Shown: positions 34,991-43,421 of the stretch, in pieces
Numbering within the stretch: position 1 is the stretch's first letter
Layout of the letters: every line of letters begins with the position of its first letter
Origin: Sphaerisporangium fuscum
GTDB taxonomy: Bacteria > Actinomycetota > Actinomycetes > Streptosporangiales > Streptosporangiaceae
Assembly: GCF_018531465.1 (NCBI RefSeq)
Contig: NZ_JAHDTF010000018.1
Span: 1-64,000 of the forward strand
Reading direction: 5' to 3'
Length of the DNA stretch: 64,000 nucleotides
Translations under genes and position numbers: made by a program
Notes under the pieces: generated by a model
The model's input: the letters and a program-made list of their open reading frames with translations, nothing else
What the model was told of the DNA's origin: nothing
The model's database searches: none

Positions 34991-36213
34991 CGGGGGTTCT
35001 CCTTCCGGCGCGGGTTGAACACCCACACCCTGAGCAGCAGGAAGCGGACCATCGTGGCGAGCGCGTTCGCGAAGATCACGCCGATCAGCTCGACGAGCCT
35101 GGACGCGCCGCCGGGCAGCACCGCCAGCACTCCGGTGGTCAGCGCGAGGCCGACGAAGAACGCGACCAGGCCCTCGATCTGGTGCCGCAGCGCCCCCGCC
35201 GAGCCGGTCACGCCGAAGGTGAAGCGGCGGTTGGCGGCGGTGTTGGCGACCGCCGTGACCAGCAGCGCGATGGCGTTGGCCGTGAAGGCGGGCAGGAATC
35301 CGCGCAGCAACCAGAACAGGGCGAGGTAGGCGAGCGTGCAGAAGGCGCCGATGACGACGAAGCTGGGGAGCTGGCGGCCCATGCCGGCCGGCAGGCGGGC
35401 GGCCGCGACGCGTTCGGGGACGGGAATGCGGGCCGCGCCCGACAGGGTCCTGCGTGCCACCCTGGCCATGCCCTTGAGGTCGTCGACGGCCGTGCGGACG
35501 ATGTCGACGCGGCTGTCGGGGTCGTCCACCCAGTCGACCGGGACCTCGTGGATGCGCAGGCCGTGACGCTCGGCGAGGAGCAGCAGCTCGGTGTCGAAGA
35601 ACCACGCCTGGTCCTCCACGGCCGGCAGCAGGGCCTGGACGACCTCGGTCCGCGCCGCCTTGAAGCCGCACTGGGCGTCGGAGAAGCGCGCGCCCATGGT
35701 GGAGCGGAGCAGCAGGTTGTAGACGCGGGAGATGATCTCGCGTTTGGGGCCGCGCTCGACGCGCGAGGTCCGGGCCAGGCGGGTGCCGATCGCGAGGTCG
35801 CTGTGGCCGGAGAGCAGGGGCGCGATGAGCGGCAGGAACGCGGTGAGGTCGGTCGACAGGTCGACGTCCATGTAGCTGACCACGTCGGCGTCGCTGGCCG
35901 ACCACACCTGCCGCAGCGCCCGCCCGCGGCCCTTCTGGTCCAGGTGGACGGCCCTGACGTGGGGAAGGGTGCGGGCCAGCTCGGTCGCGATGTCCCAGGT
36001 GCCGTCGGAGCTCGCGTTGTCGGCGATCGTGATCCGGAAGCCGTACGGCAGGTCGCGGGTGAGGTGGTCGTGCAGGCGGTGGACGCTCTCGGCCAGGACC
36101 CGCTGCTCGTTGTGAACGGGGACCACCACCTCGACGAGGCGGGTCCTGGTGGCGGTCGCGGAAGGGTGGGCGGGGAACGGCCGGGTGAGCGCGGCTCCCG
36201 TCTCGGGGGTCAT
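34987..36213 (-). CDS. Bifunctional GT2 glycosyltransferase / GtrA protein
   Basis: A 408-residue fusion. Residues 25-250 are a dolichyl-phosphate-mannose-synthase-like GT2 domain: VEVVVPVHNEQRVL, the donor-binding SYMDVDLSTDL and DAQCGFKAARTEV. Residues about 280-400 are a four-helix GtrA membrane domain (LPSFVVIGAFCTLAYLALFW, NTAANRRFTFG). It should make and flip a polyprenyl-phosphate sugar for the coupled GT39 enzyme. The start is ATG 36213. It sits 63 bases after the histidine kinase stop, so it may be in the two-component operon. Confidence 0.9.
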   Translation of the reverse strand: MTPETGAALTRPFPAHPSATATRTRLVEVVVPVHNEQRVLAESVHRLHDHLTRDLPYGFRITIADNASSDGTWDIATELARTLPHVRAVHLDQKGRGRALRQVWSASDADVVSYMDVDLSTDLTAFLPLIAPLLSGHSDLAIGTRLARTSRVERGPKREIISRVYNLLLRSTMGARFSDAQCGFKAARTEVVQALLPAVEDQAWFFDTELLLLAERHGLRIHEVPVDWVDDPDSRVDIVRTAVDDLKGMARVARRTLSGAARIPVPERVAAARLPAGMGRQLPSFVVIGAFCTLAYLALFWLLRGFLPAFTANAIALLVTAVANTAANRRFTFGVTGSAGALRHQIEGLVAFFVGLALTTGVLAVLPGGASRLVELIGVIFANALATMVRFLLLRVWVFNPRRKENPR

Positions 36214-36276
36214 GCTCGCCGTCCGTGGGTCGGCTCTCTCATGCCTCCACCGTCGAGGAGGCGGATTGAACCCCCC

Positions 36277-37662
36277 TTAGGCGTTCATTAACCCCGTCTG
36301 AGAATGCGCGCGGCCCGGGAGGCCGAGGCGGGCGAGGGCGCCGCCACCGGGCGCGTTGCCCAGGCCGACCTCCCCGCCGGCGTCGCGCACGGCCTGCGCG
36401 ACGATGGCGAGGCCGAGACCCGATCCGGGCATGCTCCGGGCGGTCGAGGAGCGCCAGAAGCGCTCGAAGACGTGCGGGAGCTCGTCCTCGGGGATGCCGG
36501 GGCCCTGGTCGCGGACGGTCAGCACCCCCCGGTCGAGCCGTACGGTGACGGTGCCGCCGGGCGGGCTGAACTTCACGGCGTTGTCGAGCAGGTTCACCAC
36601 GGCGCGTTCGAGCGCGTTCTCGCGGCCGTGGACGTACCACTCGCCGACCTCGGCGTCGATCCGCACGTCGTGGGCGCGCAGCCGGGCCCGGCCGACGGCG
36701 GCCTCGACGACGTCGTGGAAGGGCAGGTCGTCCGCCGGCTGCTCGCCGCCGGACACGCGCGACAGCTCCAGCAGGTCACCGACCAGGCTGGACAGTTCGG
36801 CCATCTGCGCCTTGACGCTCGCCAGCAGCCGTTTCCCGGTCTCGGGGTCGAGCCGTCTGCCGGTGTTCTCGCTGCGTATGAGCAGGTCGATGTTGGCCCG
36901 CAGGCTGGTGAGGGGGGTGCGCAGCTCGTGCCCGGCGTCGGCGATGAGCTGCTGCTGGCGTTCGCGGGAGCTGGCGAGCGCGGCGGTCATCGCGTTGAAC
37001 GACGTGCTCAGCCGGGCGATCTCGTCCTCGCCGTCGACGGGGATCCTGGTGTCCAGGTCCTCGGTCCTCGCGATGTGCTCGACGGCGCCGGTCAGCCGCT
37101 GGATGGGGCGCAGCGCCGTGCGCGACACCAGACGGCCGGCGGTGGCGGCGCCGATGACGCCGAGCCCGGCGACTCCGGCGAGCAGCAGCCCGAGGCCCCG
37201 CAGTGTCCTCTCGGTGCCGGTCACGTCGCGGGAGACGCTGACGGCCACCCCCGGCGCCACGTTCTTGGTCAGGACGAGGACGCGGCCGCCGCTGTCGGTC
37301 ACGCCGTCGCGGTACATCTTGGTGCCGGGCCGCAGGGCGACCTGCTCGTCCATCGGGTCGACCTTGACGGCGTCCCACCCCTGCGCGCAGCGGTGACCCT
37401 CGGCGTCGACGAGCTGCTGCAATCGAAGGAACGGTCCGGGGTCCTGGTCGCCGGTCGGGTTCGGCGAGCAGTGGTCCTGGATCATCCGCACCGTCCTGCC
37501 GTCCACGGGGGGCTGCTCCAGGGACATCCTCAGCTGGCGGTACAGCTCGTTGCGCACCAGGAACCAGCAGGCGACCGCGCACACGGCGATGGCCACGGCC
37601 ACGGCGGTGGCGACCAGCACGGTGAGCCGCGACCCCATGGACCTCGGCCGGGCGCTCCTCAC
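36277..37662 (-). CDS. Sensor histidine kinase (OmpR-system type)
   Basis: A 461-residue membrane kinase. The first membrane helix is about 13-35, an extracytoplasmic domain of about 115 residues with two Cys follows, then a second helix (about 155-175), HAMP, HisKA with H245 in [13 protein letters not shown], and an ATPase domain with [29 protein letters not shown] and [12 protein letters not shown] 37662 overlaps the response regulator stop (GTGA). The intact layout contrasts with the kinase stump at 2856-3329. The signal is unknown; the neighbouring glycosyltransferases suggest a cell-envelope role. Confidence 0.93.
   Translation of the reverse strand: MRSARPRSMGSRLTVLVATAVAVAIAVCAVACWFLVRNELYRQLRMSLEQPPVDGRTVRMIQDHCSPNPTGDQDPGPFLRLQQLVDAEGHRCAQGWDAVKVDPMDEQVALRPGTKMYRDGVTDSGGRVLVLTKNVAPGVAVSVSRDVTGTERTLRGLGLLLAGVAGLGVIGAATAGRLVSRTALRPIQRLTGAVEHIARTEDLDTRIPVDGEDEIARLSTSFNAMTAALASSRERQQQLIADAGHELRTPLTSLRANIDLLIRSENTGRRLDPETGKRLLASVKAQMAELSSLVGDLLELSRVSGGEQPADDLPFHDVVEAAVGRARLRAHDVRIDAEVGEWYVHGRENALERAVVNLLDNAVKFSPPGGTVTVRLDRGVLTVRDQGPGIPEDELPHVFERFWRSSTARSMPGSGLGLAIVAQAVRDAGGEVGLGNAPGGGALARLGLPGRAHSQTGLMNA
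36286..36304 (-). promoter_or_regulatory. Shared elements CATTAAC and TCTGAGAA before the glycosyltransferase genes
   Basis: On the plus strand CATTAAC (36286-36292) is followed after four bases by TCTGAGAA (36297-36304), inside the last codons of the kinase gene and about 75 bases upstream of the GT2-GtrA start. The same two words occur upstream of the response regulator gene. Candidate response-regulator site. Confidence 0.35.
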
Positions 37663-38381
37663 GAGGGCGTCCGCAGCACGTACCCGACCCCGCGCACGGT
37701 GTGGATGAGCCGGGGCGCGCCACCGGCCTCGGTCTTGCGGCGCAGGTACATGATGTACACGTCGAGGGAGTTGGACGACGGCTCGAAGTCGAAGCCCCAC
37801 ACCTCGCTGAGGATCTGCTCGCGGGTGAGCACCTGCCGGGGATGGGCGAGGAACAGCTCCAGCAGGAGGTACTCCGTGCGGGTGAGCTCCAGCGGCCGCC
37901 CGGCGCGGGTCACCTCGCGGGAGGCGGTGTCCATGCGCAGGTCGGCGTAGGTCAGCAGGCCGTCGCCGGTGACCGGGGCCGCCGGCGCCCGCAGGGCGCC
38001 GCGCCGCAGCAGGGCGCGCACCCGGGCGAACAGCTCGTCCAGCTCGAACGGCTTCACCAGGTAGTCGTCTGCCCCGGCGTCCAGGCCGGACACCCGGTCC
38101 CCCACGGCGTCGCGGGCGGTGAGCATCAGCACGGGCACGTGGTTGCCGGAGGCGCGCAGCCGCCGGCAGGCGGTCAGCCCGTCGACGCGCGGCATCATCA
38201 CGTCGAGCACGACCAGGTCGTACGGCTCGCGCCCGGCCGCCTCCAGCGCCTCGGCGCCGTCGCGGGCGAGGTCGACGGCGTACCCCTCGAATTCCAGGCT
38301 GCTCTGCAGCGCCTCCCGCAGGGCCGGCTCGTCGTCGACGACGAGCAGCCTGCGGCCGTCACTGTCCGTCACTGTGCTCAC
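37659..38381 (-). CDS. OmpR-family response regulator
   Basis: A 240-residue regulator. The receiver domain has VVDDEP, phospho-acceptor D60 in VVLDVMMP, the T of MLTARD, and K110 in YLVKPF. The C-terminal winged helix has [28 protein letters not shown], and [23 protein letters not shown] 38381 is the start. It is the first gene of a coupled regulator-kinase pair and may regulate itself and the glycosyltransferases downstream. Confidence 0.94.
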   Translation of the reverse strand: MSTVTDSDGRRLLVVDDEPALREALQSSLEFEGYAVDLARDGAEALEAAGREPYDLVVLDVMMPRVDGLTACRRLRASGNHVPVLMLTARDAVGDRVSGLDAGADDYLVKPFELDELFARVRALLRRGALRAPAAPVTGDGLLTYADLRMDTASREVTRAGRPLELTRTEYLLLELFLAHPRQVLTREQILSEVWGFDFEPSSNSLDVYIMYLRRKTEAGGAPRLIHTVRGVGYVLRTPS

Positions 38382-38402
38382 CGGCCCACGGTAGCCGGAG
38401 AA

Positions 38403-38420
38403 TCTGAGAAGCCCATTAAC
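38403..38420 (-). promoter_or_regulatory. Shared elements TCTGAGAA and CATTAAC before the response regulator gene
   Basis: Plus-strand TCTGAGAA (38403-38410), three bases, then CATTAAC (38414-38420), 22 bases upstream of the GTG. Both words recur, in swapped order, at 36286-36304. The stretch also lies between the regulator and the convergent end of the oxidoreductase operon upstream. Confidence 0.35.
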
Positions 38421-38438
38421 AGGTTCTTTTCAGGACCT

Positions 38439-39977
38439 TCAGGATGCGCCGCTCAGGAGGCTCATCGCCGCGTTGTGGCCGGGGATGCCGCTGACGCCGC
38501 CTCCCCGCCGCGCGCCCGCCCCGCAGAGCAGGACGCGCGCGTGCGCGGTCTCCACGCCCCACCGGCCCGCCTCGCCGGGCTCCTCGGCGTACGGCCAGGA
38601 CAGGTCGCGGTGGAAGATGTGGCCGCCGGGCAGCCCCGCCTCGTTCTCCAGGTCCACCGGGCTCTTGGCCTCGACGCACAGGCCACCGTCGGGGGCGCGG
38701 AGCAGGCAGTCCTCGATGGGCTCGGCCAGCACGCCGTCGAGGGAGGCCAGCGTGGCGGCCAGGGCGTCCTCGCGGGCCTTGACGGGGTCGGCGCGGAACA
38801 GGCGGGCGGGCATGTGCAGGCCGAACAGCGTCATGGTGTGGGCGCCGGCCTCCCGCAGTCCCGGCCCGAGGATCGAGGGGTCGGTGAGCGAGTGGCAGTA
38901 CACCTCGGCGGGCGGCAGCGCGGGGATCGTCCCCGCGGCGGCCTCGGCGTGCGCGCGGGCGAGCTGGGCGGCGCCCTCGTTGATGTGGAAGGTGCCGCTG
39001 AAGGCCTCCTCGGGGGTCACCGAGGGGTCCTTGAGGCGGGGCAGCCGCGAGAGCACCATGTTGACCTTGAGCTGCGCGCCCTCCGGCGCCTCCCCGTCGT
39101 GGCCGAGCAGCCGGGCCAGGACGGCGGGCGGGGTGTTGACCAGCACGCGCTCGCCGGTCACGGTGTGCTCGGCGCCGCCGGCGTCCCGGAACGTCACCTC
39201 CCCGTCCGGGGCGATCGAGAGCACCTCCATGCCGGTGCGGATCTCCGCGCCGCCGCGCCGGGCGGCCTCGGCGAGGGCGCCGCTGACCGCGCCCATGCCG
39301 CCGACCGGGACGTTCCAGTCGCCGGTGCCGTCGCCGATGACGTGGTACAGGAAGCAGCGGTTGGCGAGCAGGTCCGTCGCGGGGTCGGCGAAGGTGCCGA
39401 TCAGCGCGTCGGTCAGCACGACGCCGCGCACGGTGTCGTCGGCGAACCGCTCGGCGACCGCCTCGCCGATCGGCCGTTCGAACAGCTCGCGCCAGGCCTC
39501 GTCGTCGGCGACCACCTCGCGCAGCCCGGCACGGTCGCGCAGGGGCGCGAGGAGGGTGGGCGCCACGCGCTCGGCGACGTGCGCCGTCATGGCGTAGAAC
39601 CTCTCCCACCGCACGTGGTCGCCGTCGCCACCGGTGACCTGGGCGAACGAGGCGGCGGTCCGGGCGCGGTCGCCGTTGTCGACGAGCAGCCCGGTGCCGC
39701 CGACGGGGGTGTAGGACGCGTAGCGCCGCCTCCGCAGTTCGAGCTTGAGGCCGAGATCGGTCACGATCTTGCCGGGCAGGAGGCTGACCAGGTAGGAGTA
39801 CCGCGACAGGCGGGCCTCGACGCCGGGGAAGGCCTGGGCGGAGACCGCGAGCCCTCCCACGTGGGGCAGGCGTTCCAGCACCAGGACGCGCCGTCCCGCG
39901 CCGGCCAGGTAGGCGGCGGCGACCAGCCCGTTGTGCCCTGCACCGACGACGACGGCATCGTAATGCGAACGGAGCAT
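38439..39977 (-). CDS. Phytoene-dehydrogenase-like FAD oxidoreductase
   Basis: A 512-residue flavoprotein of the NAD(P)/FAD-dependent amine oxidase / CrtI-like group. The dinucleotide fold is DAVVVGAGHNGLVAAAYLAG with ERLPHVGG; the C-terminal FAD contact is VLLCGAGARRGGGVSGIPGH followed by NAAMSLL. There is no carotenoid biosynthesis gene nearby, and members of this branch are often of unknown substrate (pyridine nucleotide-disulfide-like, PYROXD2 type). ATG 39977 follows GGGAGG. It is divergent from psuG across a 91-base gap. Confidence 0.85.
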   Translation of the reverse strand: MLRSHYDAVVVGAGHNGLVAAAYLAGAGRRVLVLERLPHVGGLAVSAQAFPGVEARLSRYSYLVSLLPGKIVTDLGLKLELRRRRYASYTPVGGTGLLVDNGDRARTAASFAQVTGGDGDHVRWERFYAMTAHVAERVAPTLLAPLRDRAGLREVVADDEAWRELFERPIGEAVAERFADDTVRGVVLTDALIGTFADPATDLLANRCFLYHVIGDGTGDWNVPVGGMGAVSGALAEAARRGGAEIRTGMEVLSIAPDGEVTFRDAGGAEHTVTGERVLVNTPPAVLARLLGHDGEAPEGAQLKVNMVLSRLPRLKDPSVTPEEAFSGTFHINEGAAQLARAHAEAAAGTIPALPPAEVYCHSLTDPSILGPGLREAGAHTMTLFGLHMPARLFRADPVKAREDALAATLASLDGVLAEPIEDCLLRAPDGGLCVEAKSPVDLENEAGLPGGHIFHRDLSWPYAEEPGEAGRWGVETAHARVLLCGAGARRGGGVSGIPGHNAAMSLLSGAS

Positions 39978-40068
39978 GACAAAGCCTCCCAAGAAGGACA
40001 GTACGGTGAGACAGCACATCAGGGGAACAATCCCCTGGAGCGTACATACGAGAGGACCCTCAGCGAGC

Positions 40069-41004
40069 ATGCGCACGACCGGCCACGGCGAAACGATCAT
40101 CAAGACGTCCGGCGAAGTCACCGAGGCCCTGGCCCAGGGGACCCCCGTCGTGGCCCTCGAGTCCACGATCATCTCGCACGGCCTGCCCCAGCCCCGCAAC
40201 CTCGCGGTGGCGGAGGAACTCGAGGAGCTCGTGCGGGAGGCCGGCGCCGTGCCCGCCACCATCGCCGTCCTCGACGGGGTGGCCCACGTCGGACTCGACA
40301 AGGGCATGCTGGAGCGGGTCGCCACCGACCCCGAGATGCGCAAGCTGGGCTTCCGCGACCTGCCCGTCGCCGCGGCCCTGTCGGCGAGCGGCGCCACCAC
40401 CGTGTCGGCCACCGCCTTCCTCGCCGCCCGCGCCGGGATCCGGGTGTTCGCCACCGGCGGCCTCGGCGGCGTCCACCGCGAGTGGACCACCAGCCAGGAC
40501 GAGTCCGCCGACCTCGACATGCTGGCCAGGACCCGCATCACCATCGTCTGCGCCGGCGTGAAGTCCATCCTCGACGTGCCCGCCACCCTCCAGCGGCTGG
40601 AGACCCGCGGCGTCACCGTGGCCGGGTACCGCACCGACTCCTTCCCCGGCTTCTACCTGCACACCTCCGGGTACCCGGTCGACTGGCGCCTGGAGAGCCC
40701 CGAGGAGGCCGCCGCCGTCATGCGCGCCCAGGACAGCCTCGGCGGGCCGGAGACCGCGCTGATCGTCGCCAACCCGGTCCCGGAGTCCGAGCAGCTCGAC
40801 CCCGGGCTGCACGACCGGGTGCTGGCCGAGGCCCTCGCCGCCGCCGACCGCGAGGGGGTCACCGGCCAGGCGATCACCCCGTTCCTGCTCGACTTCCTGG
40901 TCCGCGGCACCGACGGCGCCTCCCTGGAGGCCAACCTGGCCGCCGTCAAGGGCAACACCCGCCTCGCGGGCCGCATCGCCGCCTCCTGGGCGGCGGAGCG
41001 CTGA
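40069..41004 (+). CDS. psuG: Pseudouridine-5'-phosphate glycosidase
   Basis: A 311-residue PsuG. It reversibly splits pseudouridine 5'-phosphate into uracil and ribose 5-phosphate. Diagnostic stretches are ALESTIISHGLPQPRNLAVA, ALSASGATTVSATAFLAARA, FATGGLGGVHRE, DISAD-type SADLDMLARTRITIVCAGVK and GQAITPFLL. ATG 40069 is used; an upstream in-frame extension has no homology. psuK follows 24 bases later. Confidence 0.95.
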   Translation: MRTTGHGETIIKTSGEVTEALAQGTPVVALESTIISHGLPQPRNLAVAEELEELVREAGAVPATIAVLDGVAHVGLDKGMLERVATDPEMRKLGFRDLPVAAALSASGATTVSATAFLAARAGIRVFATGGLGGVHREWTTSQDESADLDMLARTRITIVCAGVKSILDVPATLQRLETRGVTVAGYRTDSFPGFYLHTSGYPVDWRLESPEEAAAVMRAQDSLGGPETALIVANPVPESEQLDPGLHDRVLAEALAAADREGVTGQAITPFLLDFLVRGTDGASLEANLAAVKGNTRLAGRIAASWAAER

Positions 41005-41028
41005 GCGTCGTCGTCAAGGAGAGTTGAG

Positions 41029-41946
41029 TTGGCAGGCCTGCTCGTCGTCGGCGACGTCGTGACCGACGTGGTCGCGCTGCACCACGCGCCCGTCGCGACC
41101 GGCACCGACACCGCCGCCGACATCGTCGTACGGCCGGGCGGCTCGGGCGCGAACACCGCCTCCTGGGCCGCCCACCTCGGCGCCCCGACCAGGTTCCTGA
41201 CCCGCGCCGGCTACGACACCGGGCAGTGGCACATCGCCGAGCTGCGCGGCTGCGGCGTGGAGCCGCACGTGCGGGTCGACCCGGAGCACCCGACCGCCGT
41301 CGTGATCGCGATGGTGGACGGCAGCGGGGAGCGGTCGATGCTGACCAACCGGGGCGCGGGCGGCCGCATCGGCCCGGACGACTGGGACGACGCCCTGCTC
41401 GACGGCGTCGCGCACCTGCACGTCTCGGGGTACACGCTGTTCGCCGAGCCGGGGCTGCGCCTGTTCCGGCTCGCCGTGCGGGCGGCGCTGGCCCGCGGCG
41501 TGCGGATCAGCGTCGACCCGGCGTCGACGGGGTTCCTGCGCGAGTTCGGCCCCGATCGGTTCCTGGAGGAGACGGCGCCGGCGGCGATCGTCATCCCCAA
41601 CCGCGACGAGGCGCTGCTGCTCACCGGCGAAGCGGACGCCGAGGCCGCCGCGTCGGCGCTCGCCGGGCGGTACGGCATGGCGGCGGTGAAGCTCGGCGGC
41701 TCCGGGGCACTGCTCGCCCGGGCGGGGCGGACGGTCGTGCGGGTGCCGGGGACGACGGTGCACGCGGTCGACTCGACGGGCGCCGGCGACGCGTTCGCGG
41801 CCGGCTTCCTCGCGTCCCTGCTGATGGACGAGCCCCCGGAGGCGGCCCTCCGGGCGGGCTGCCTGGCGGGCGCCGAGGCCGTCACCCGCCTGGGCGGCCG
41901 TCCCGGCCCTCAGCGGCCGGCCGCGCTCACACCTGGCGGGGGCTGA
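41029..41946 (+). CDS. psuK: PfkB-family kinase, probable pseudouridine kinase
   Basis: A 305-residue ribokinase-like sugar kinase: LLVVGDVVTDVVALH, GGSGANTASWAAHLG near the N-terminus and the ATP/anion-hole DSTGAGDAFAAGFLAS with catalytic Asp near the C-terminus. Next to psuG it should phosphorylate pseudouridine to its 5'-phosphate. TTG 41029 has AAGGAG (41016-41021) upstream. Its 3' end overlaps the convergent NTF2-like gene by 20 bases. The kinase specificity is from context. Confidence 0.85.
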   Translation: MAGLLVVGDVVTDVVALHHAPVATGTDTAADIVVRPGGSGANTASWAAHLGAPTRFLTRAGYDTGQWHIAELRGCGVEPHVRVDPEHPTAVVIAMVDGSGERSMLTNRGAGGRIGPDDWDDALLDGVAHLHVSGYTLFAEPGLRLFRLAVRAALARGVRISVDPASTGFLREFGPDRFLEETAPAAIVIPNRDEALLLTGEADAEAAASALAGRYGMAAVKLGGSGALLARAGRTVVRVPGTTVHAVDSTGAGDAFAAGFLASLLMDEPPEAALRAGCLAGAEAVTRLGGRPGPQRPAALTPGGG

Positions 41947-42382
41947 AGGGGCGGTCCTCCGCCCAGTCGACGCGTTCACGGCGCCTGGTGAAGAGCCAGT
42001 GGCCGCCGGTCCTCACGAACGTGTCCTCGTACCGGATGGACATGACGTAGATCCGGTGCCCGTCGCCGTCGGCGTAGACGTGGGAGGCCGTGCAGTAGGT
42101 CTCGCCGGTCGCCTCGCCGCCGGTGACCTCGAGCAGCTGGTTGGCCACCAGGTGGCTGGTGGCCTGGAAGCGGGCGAGGCCGGTCAGGGCGCGGGCTATC
42201 GCGGGCCGGCCCCGGTAGGAGCGCCGCGGCTCCTCGTCCCCCGGGCCGTGGACCAGCAGCTCGCCGTCCTCGGTGAACAGCGCGACCACCCGCTCGGGGA
42301 GGCGCCGGTCGACGGCGGAGGCGTACCGGTCGACGAGCTCGCGCAGCAGGACGCGGTCCCGCCACTCACCTTCCGGGATCAT
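41927..42382 (-). CDS. SnoaL/NTF2-like protein
   Basis: A 151-residue NTF2-fold protein: LRELVDRYASAVDRRLPERV, ALFTEDGELLVHGPG, TSHLVANQLLEV and HWLFTRRRERVDW. Members include dehydratases, ketosteroid-isomerase-like and dioxygenase small subunits. ATG 42382 follows GGGGGAGG; GTG 42406 overlaps the upstream gene's stop (GTGA) and would add eight residues. It is co-transcribed with the flavin-dependent oxidoreductase gene. Confidence 0.85.
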   Translation of the reverse strand: MIPEGEWRDRVLLRELVDRYASAVDRRLPERVVALFTEDGELLVHGPGDEEPRRSYRGRPAIARALTGLARFQATSHLVANQLLEVTGGEATGETYCTASHVYADGDGHRIYVMSIRYEDTFVRTGGHWLFTRRRERVDWAEDRPFSPRQV

Positions 42383-42402
42383 GTCCTCCCCCTTGGGCTC
42401 GG

Positions 42403-43317
42403 TCACGCCGCCAGCGCCCGGAAGCGGGTGGCGAGGTCGCGGAAGAAGGCACGGGCGCCGGAGACGTCCGGGCAGAACGGCGTGAGGAACGCGTTGACCG
42501 CCGTGCCGCCGCTCGCGACCAGCTCCGGCACCGTCTCCATGCTGCGGGCGAGGTCCGGGATGCCGGCCGCGTCGCGGAGCACGGGGATCGACGCCTGGAC
42601 GCCAAGCCCGGCCGGATCGCGGCCCGCCCGGCTCCAGGCCTCCCGGATCACGGCGGTCCCGGCGGCCACGCCCCCCGGCGTCTCCCCCATGATCGGGATC
42701 CAGCCCGAGCCCCACCGGGTCAGCCGTTCGAGGTTGCGCGCGTGCAGGGTTCCCGCGATCCACAGCGGCACCCCGCCGGGCTGGAGCGGCTTCGGCTCGC
42801 ACCACACGTCGCTGAAGTTCACGGTCTCGGAGGCGAACGAGGCGGGCGAGTCCCGCCACAGCACCGCGCAGGCGGCGATGGTGTCCGTCAGGAGCCGCCC
42901 GCGCCGTTCCCAGTCGGCGCCGGCCGCGTCGTACTCCTCCCGCTGCCAGCCGGCGCCCACCCCGAGGTCGAGACGGCCTCCGGAGATGACGTCGAGGGTG
43001 GCCGCGGTCTTGGCGAGCAGGGCGGCGCCACGCAGGGGCGCGATGAGCACGCCGGTCGCGAGCCGCAGCCGGGAGGTCGCCCCGGCGACCGCGCTCAGGA
43101 CGGTCAGCGGCTCCAGCCAGGGCTCCTCGGGGGTGCCCGGGAAGCGGCCCCAGGGGTAGGCGTGGGTGTTGCGTCCCATGACGACGTGGTCGACGACCAC
43201 GACCCGCTCCACGCCCTCGTCCTCGGCCATCCGCGCGAGATCGAGGTAGCGCCGCCACTCCCCGCGCGGCAGGAGGCCACCGAAGTTCGGCAACGTCACC
43301 GACAGGGCGGGGACCAC
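42403..43317 (-). CDS. LLM-class (luciferase-like) flavin-dependent oxidoreductase
   Basis: A 304-residue F420- or FMN-dependent (beta/alpha)8 protein: VVVVDHVVMG, ATGVLIAPLRGAALLAKTAA, DVISGGRLDLGVGAGWQREE and NFSDVWCEPKPLQ. Such enzymes act on xenobiotics, sulfonates or cofactor-linked substrates in actinomycetes. GTG 43317 is chosen with AGGAGG upstream; the frame extends further without homology. Coupled to the NTF2-like gene. A palindrome at 43361 is the probable operator. Confidence 0.88.
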   Translation of the reverse strand: MVPALSVTLPNFGGLLPRGEWRRYLDLARMAEDEGVERVVVVDHVVMGRNTHAYPWGRFPGTPEEPWLEPLTVLSAVAGATSRLRLATGVLIAPLRGAALLAKTAATLDVISGGRLDLGVGAGWQREEYDAAGADWERRGRLLTDTIAACAVLWRDSPASFASETVNFSDVWCEPKPLQPGGVPLWIAGTLHARNLERLTRWGSGWIPIMGETPGGVAAGTAVIREAWSRAGRDPAGLGVQASIPVLRDAAGIPDLARSMETVPELVASGGTAVNAFLTPFCPDVSGARAFFRDLATRFRALAA

Positions 43318-43360
43318 CGGACCACCTCCTGCCGAGAGGAACGCGAGCCCCACCCTACCA

Positions 43361-43374
43361 AACATGCGCTTGTT
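43361..43374 (-). promoter_or_regulatory. Near-palindrome AACATGCGCTTGTT
   Basis: Twelve of fourteen positions are symmetric, 44 bases upstream of the LLM gene start. The shape AACA-N6-TGTT with central GCGC is typical of actinobacterial TetR operators. No TetR gene adjoins it. Confidence 0.4.
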
Positions 43375-43421
43375 AGCTCAGTGGCGCCGTCCGCCGGGCC
43401 GGCGACGGGCGGCGGACACCC

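Noticed and set aside
32816-35329. Open frame of more than 800 codons on the plus strand
   Set aside because: Antisense to the GT39 and GT2-GtrA genes; low-complexity translation with no recognisable domain.
38439-39977. Carotenoid biosynthesis gene
   Set aside because: The protein is CrtI-like, but no crtE, crtB or other carotenoid gene is near, and the branch includes many oxidoreductases of unknown substrate.
43370-43384. tRNA-like string TTAGCTCAGTGG
   Set aside because: It looks like a D-arm, but there is no acceptor stem, anticodon arm or GGTTCGA-type T-arm around it. It lies in a promoter region.
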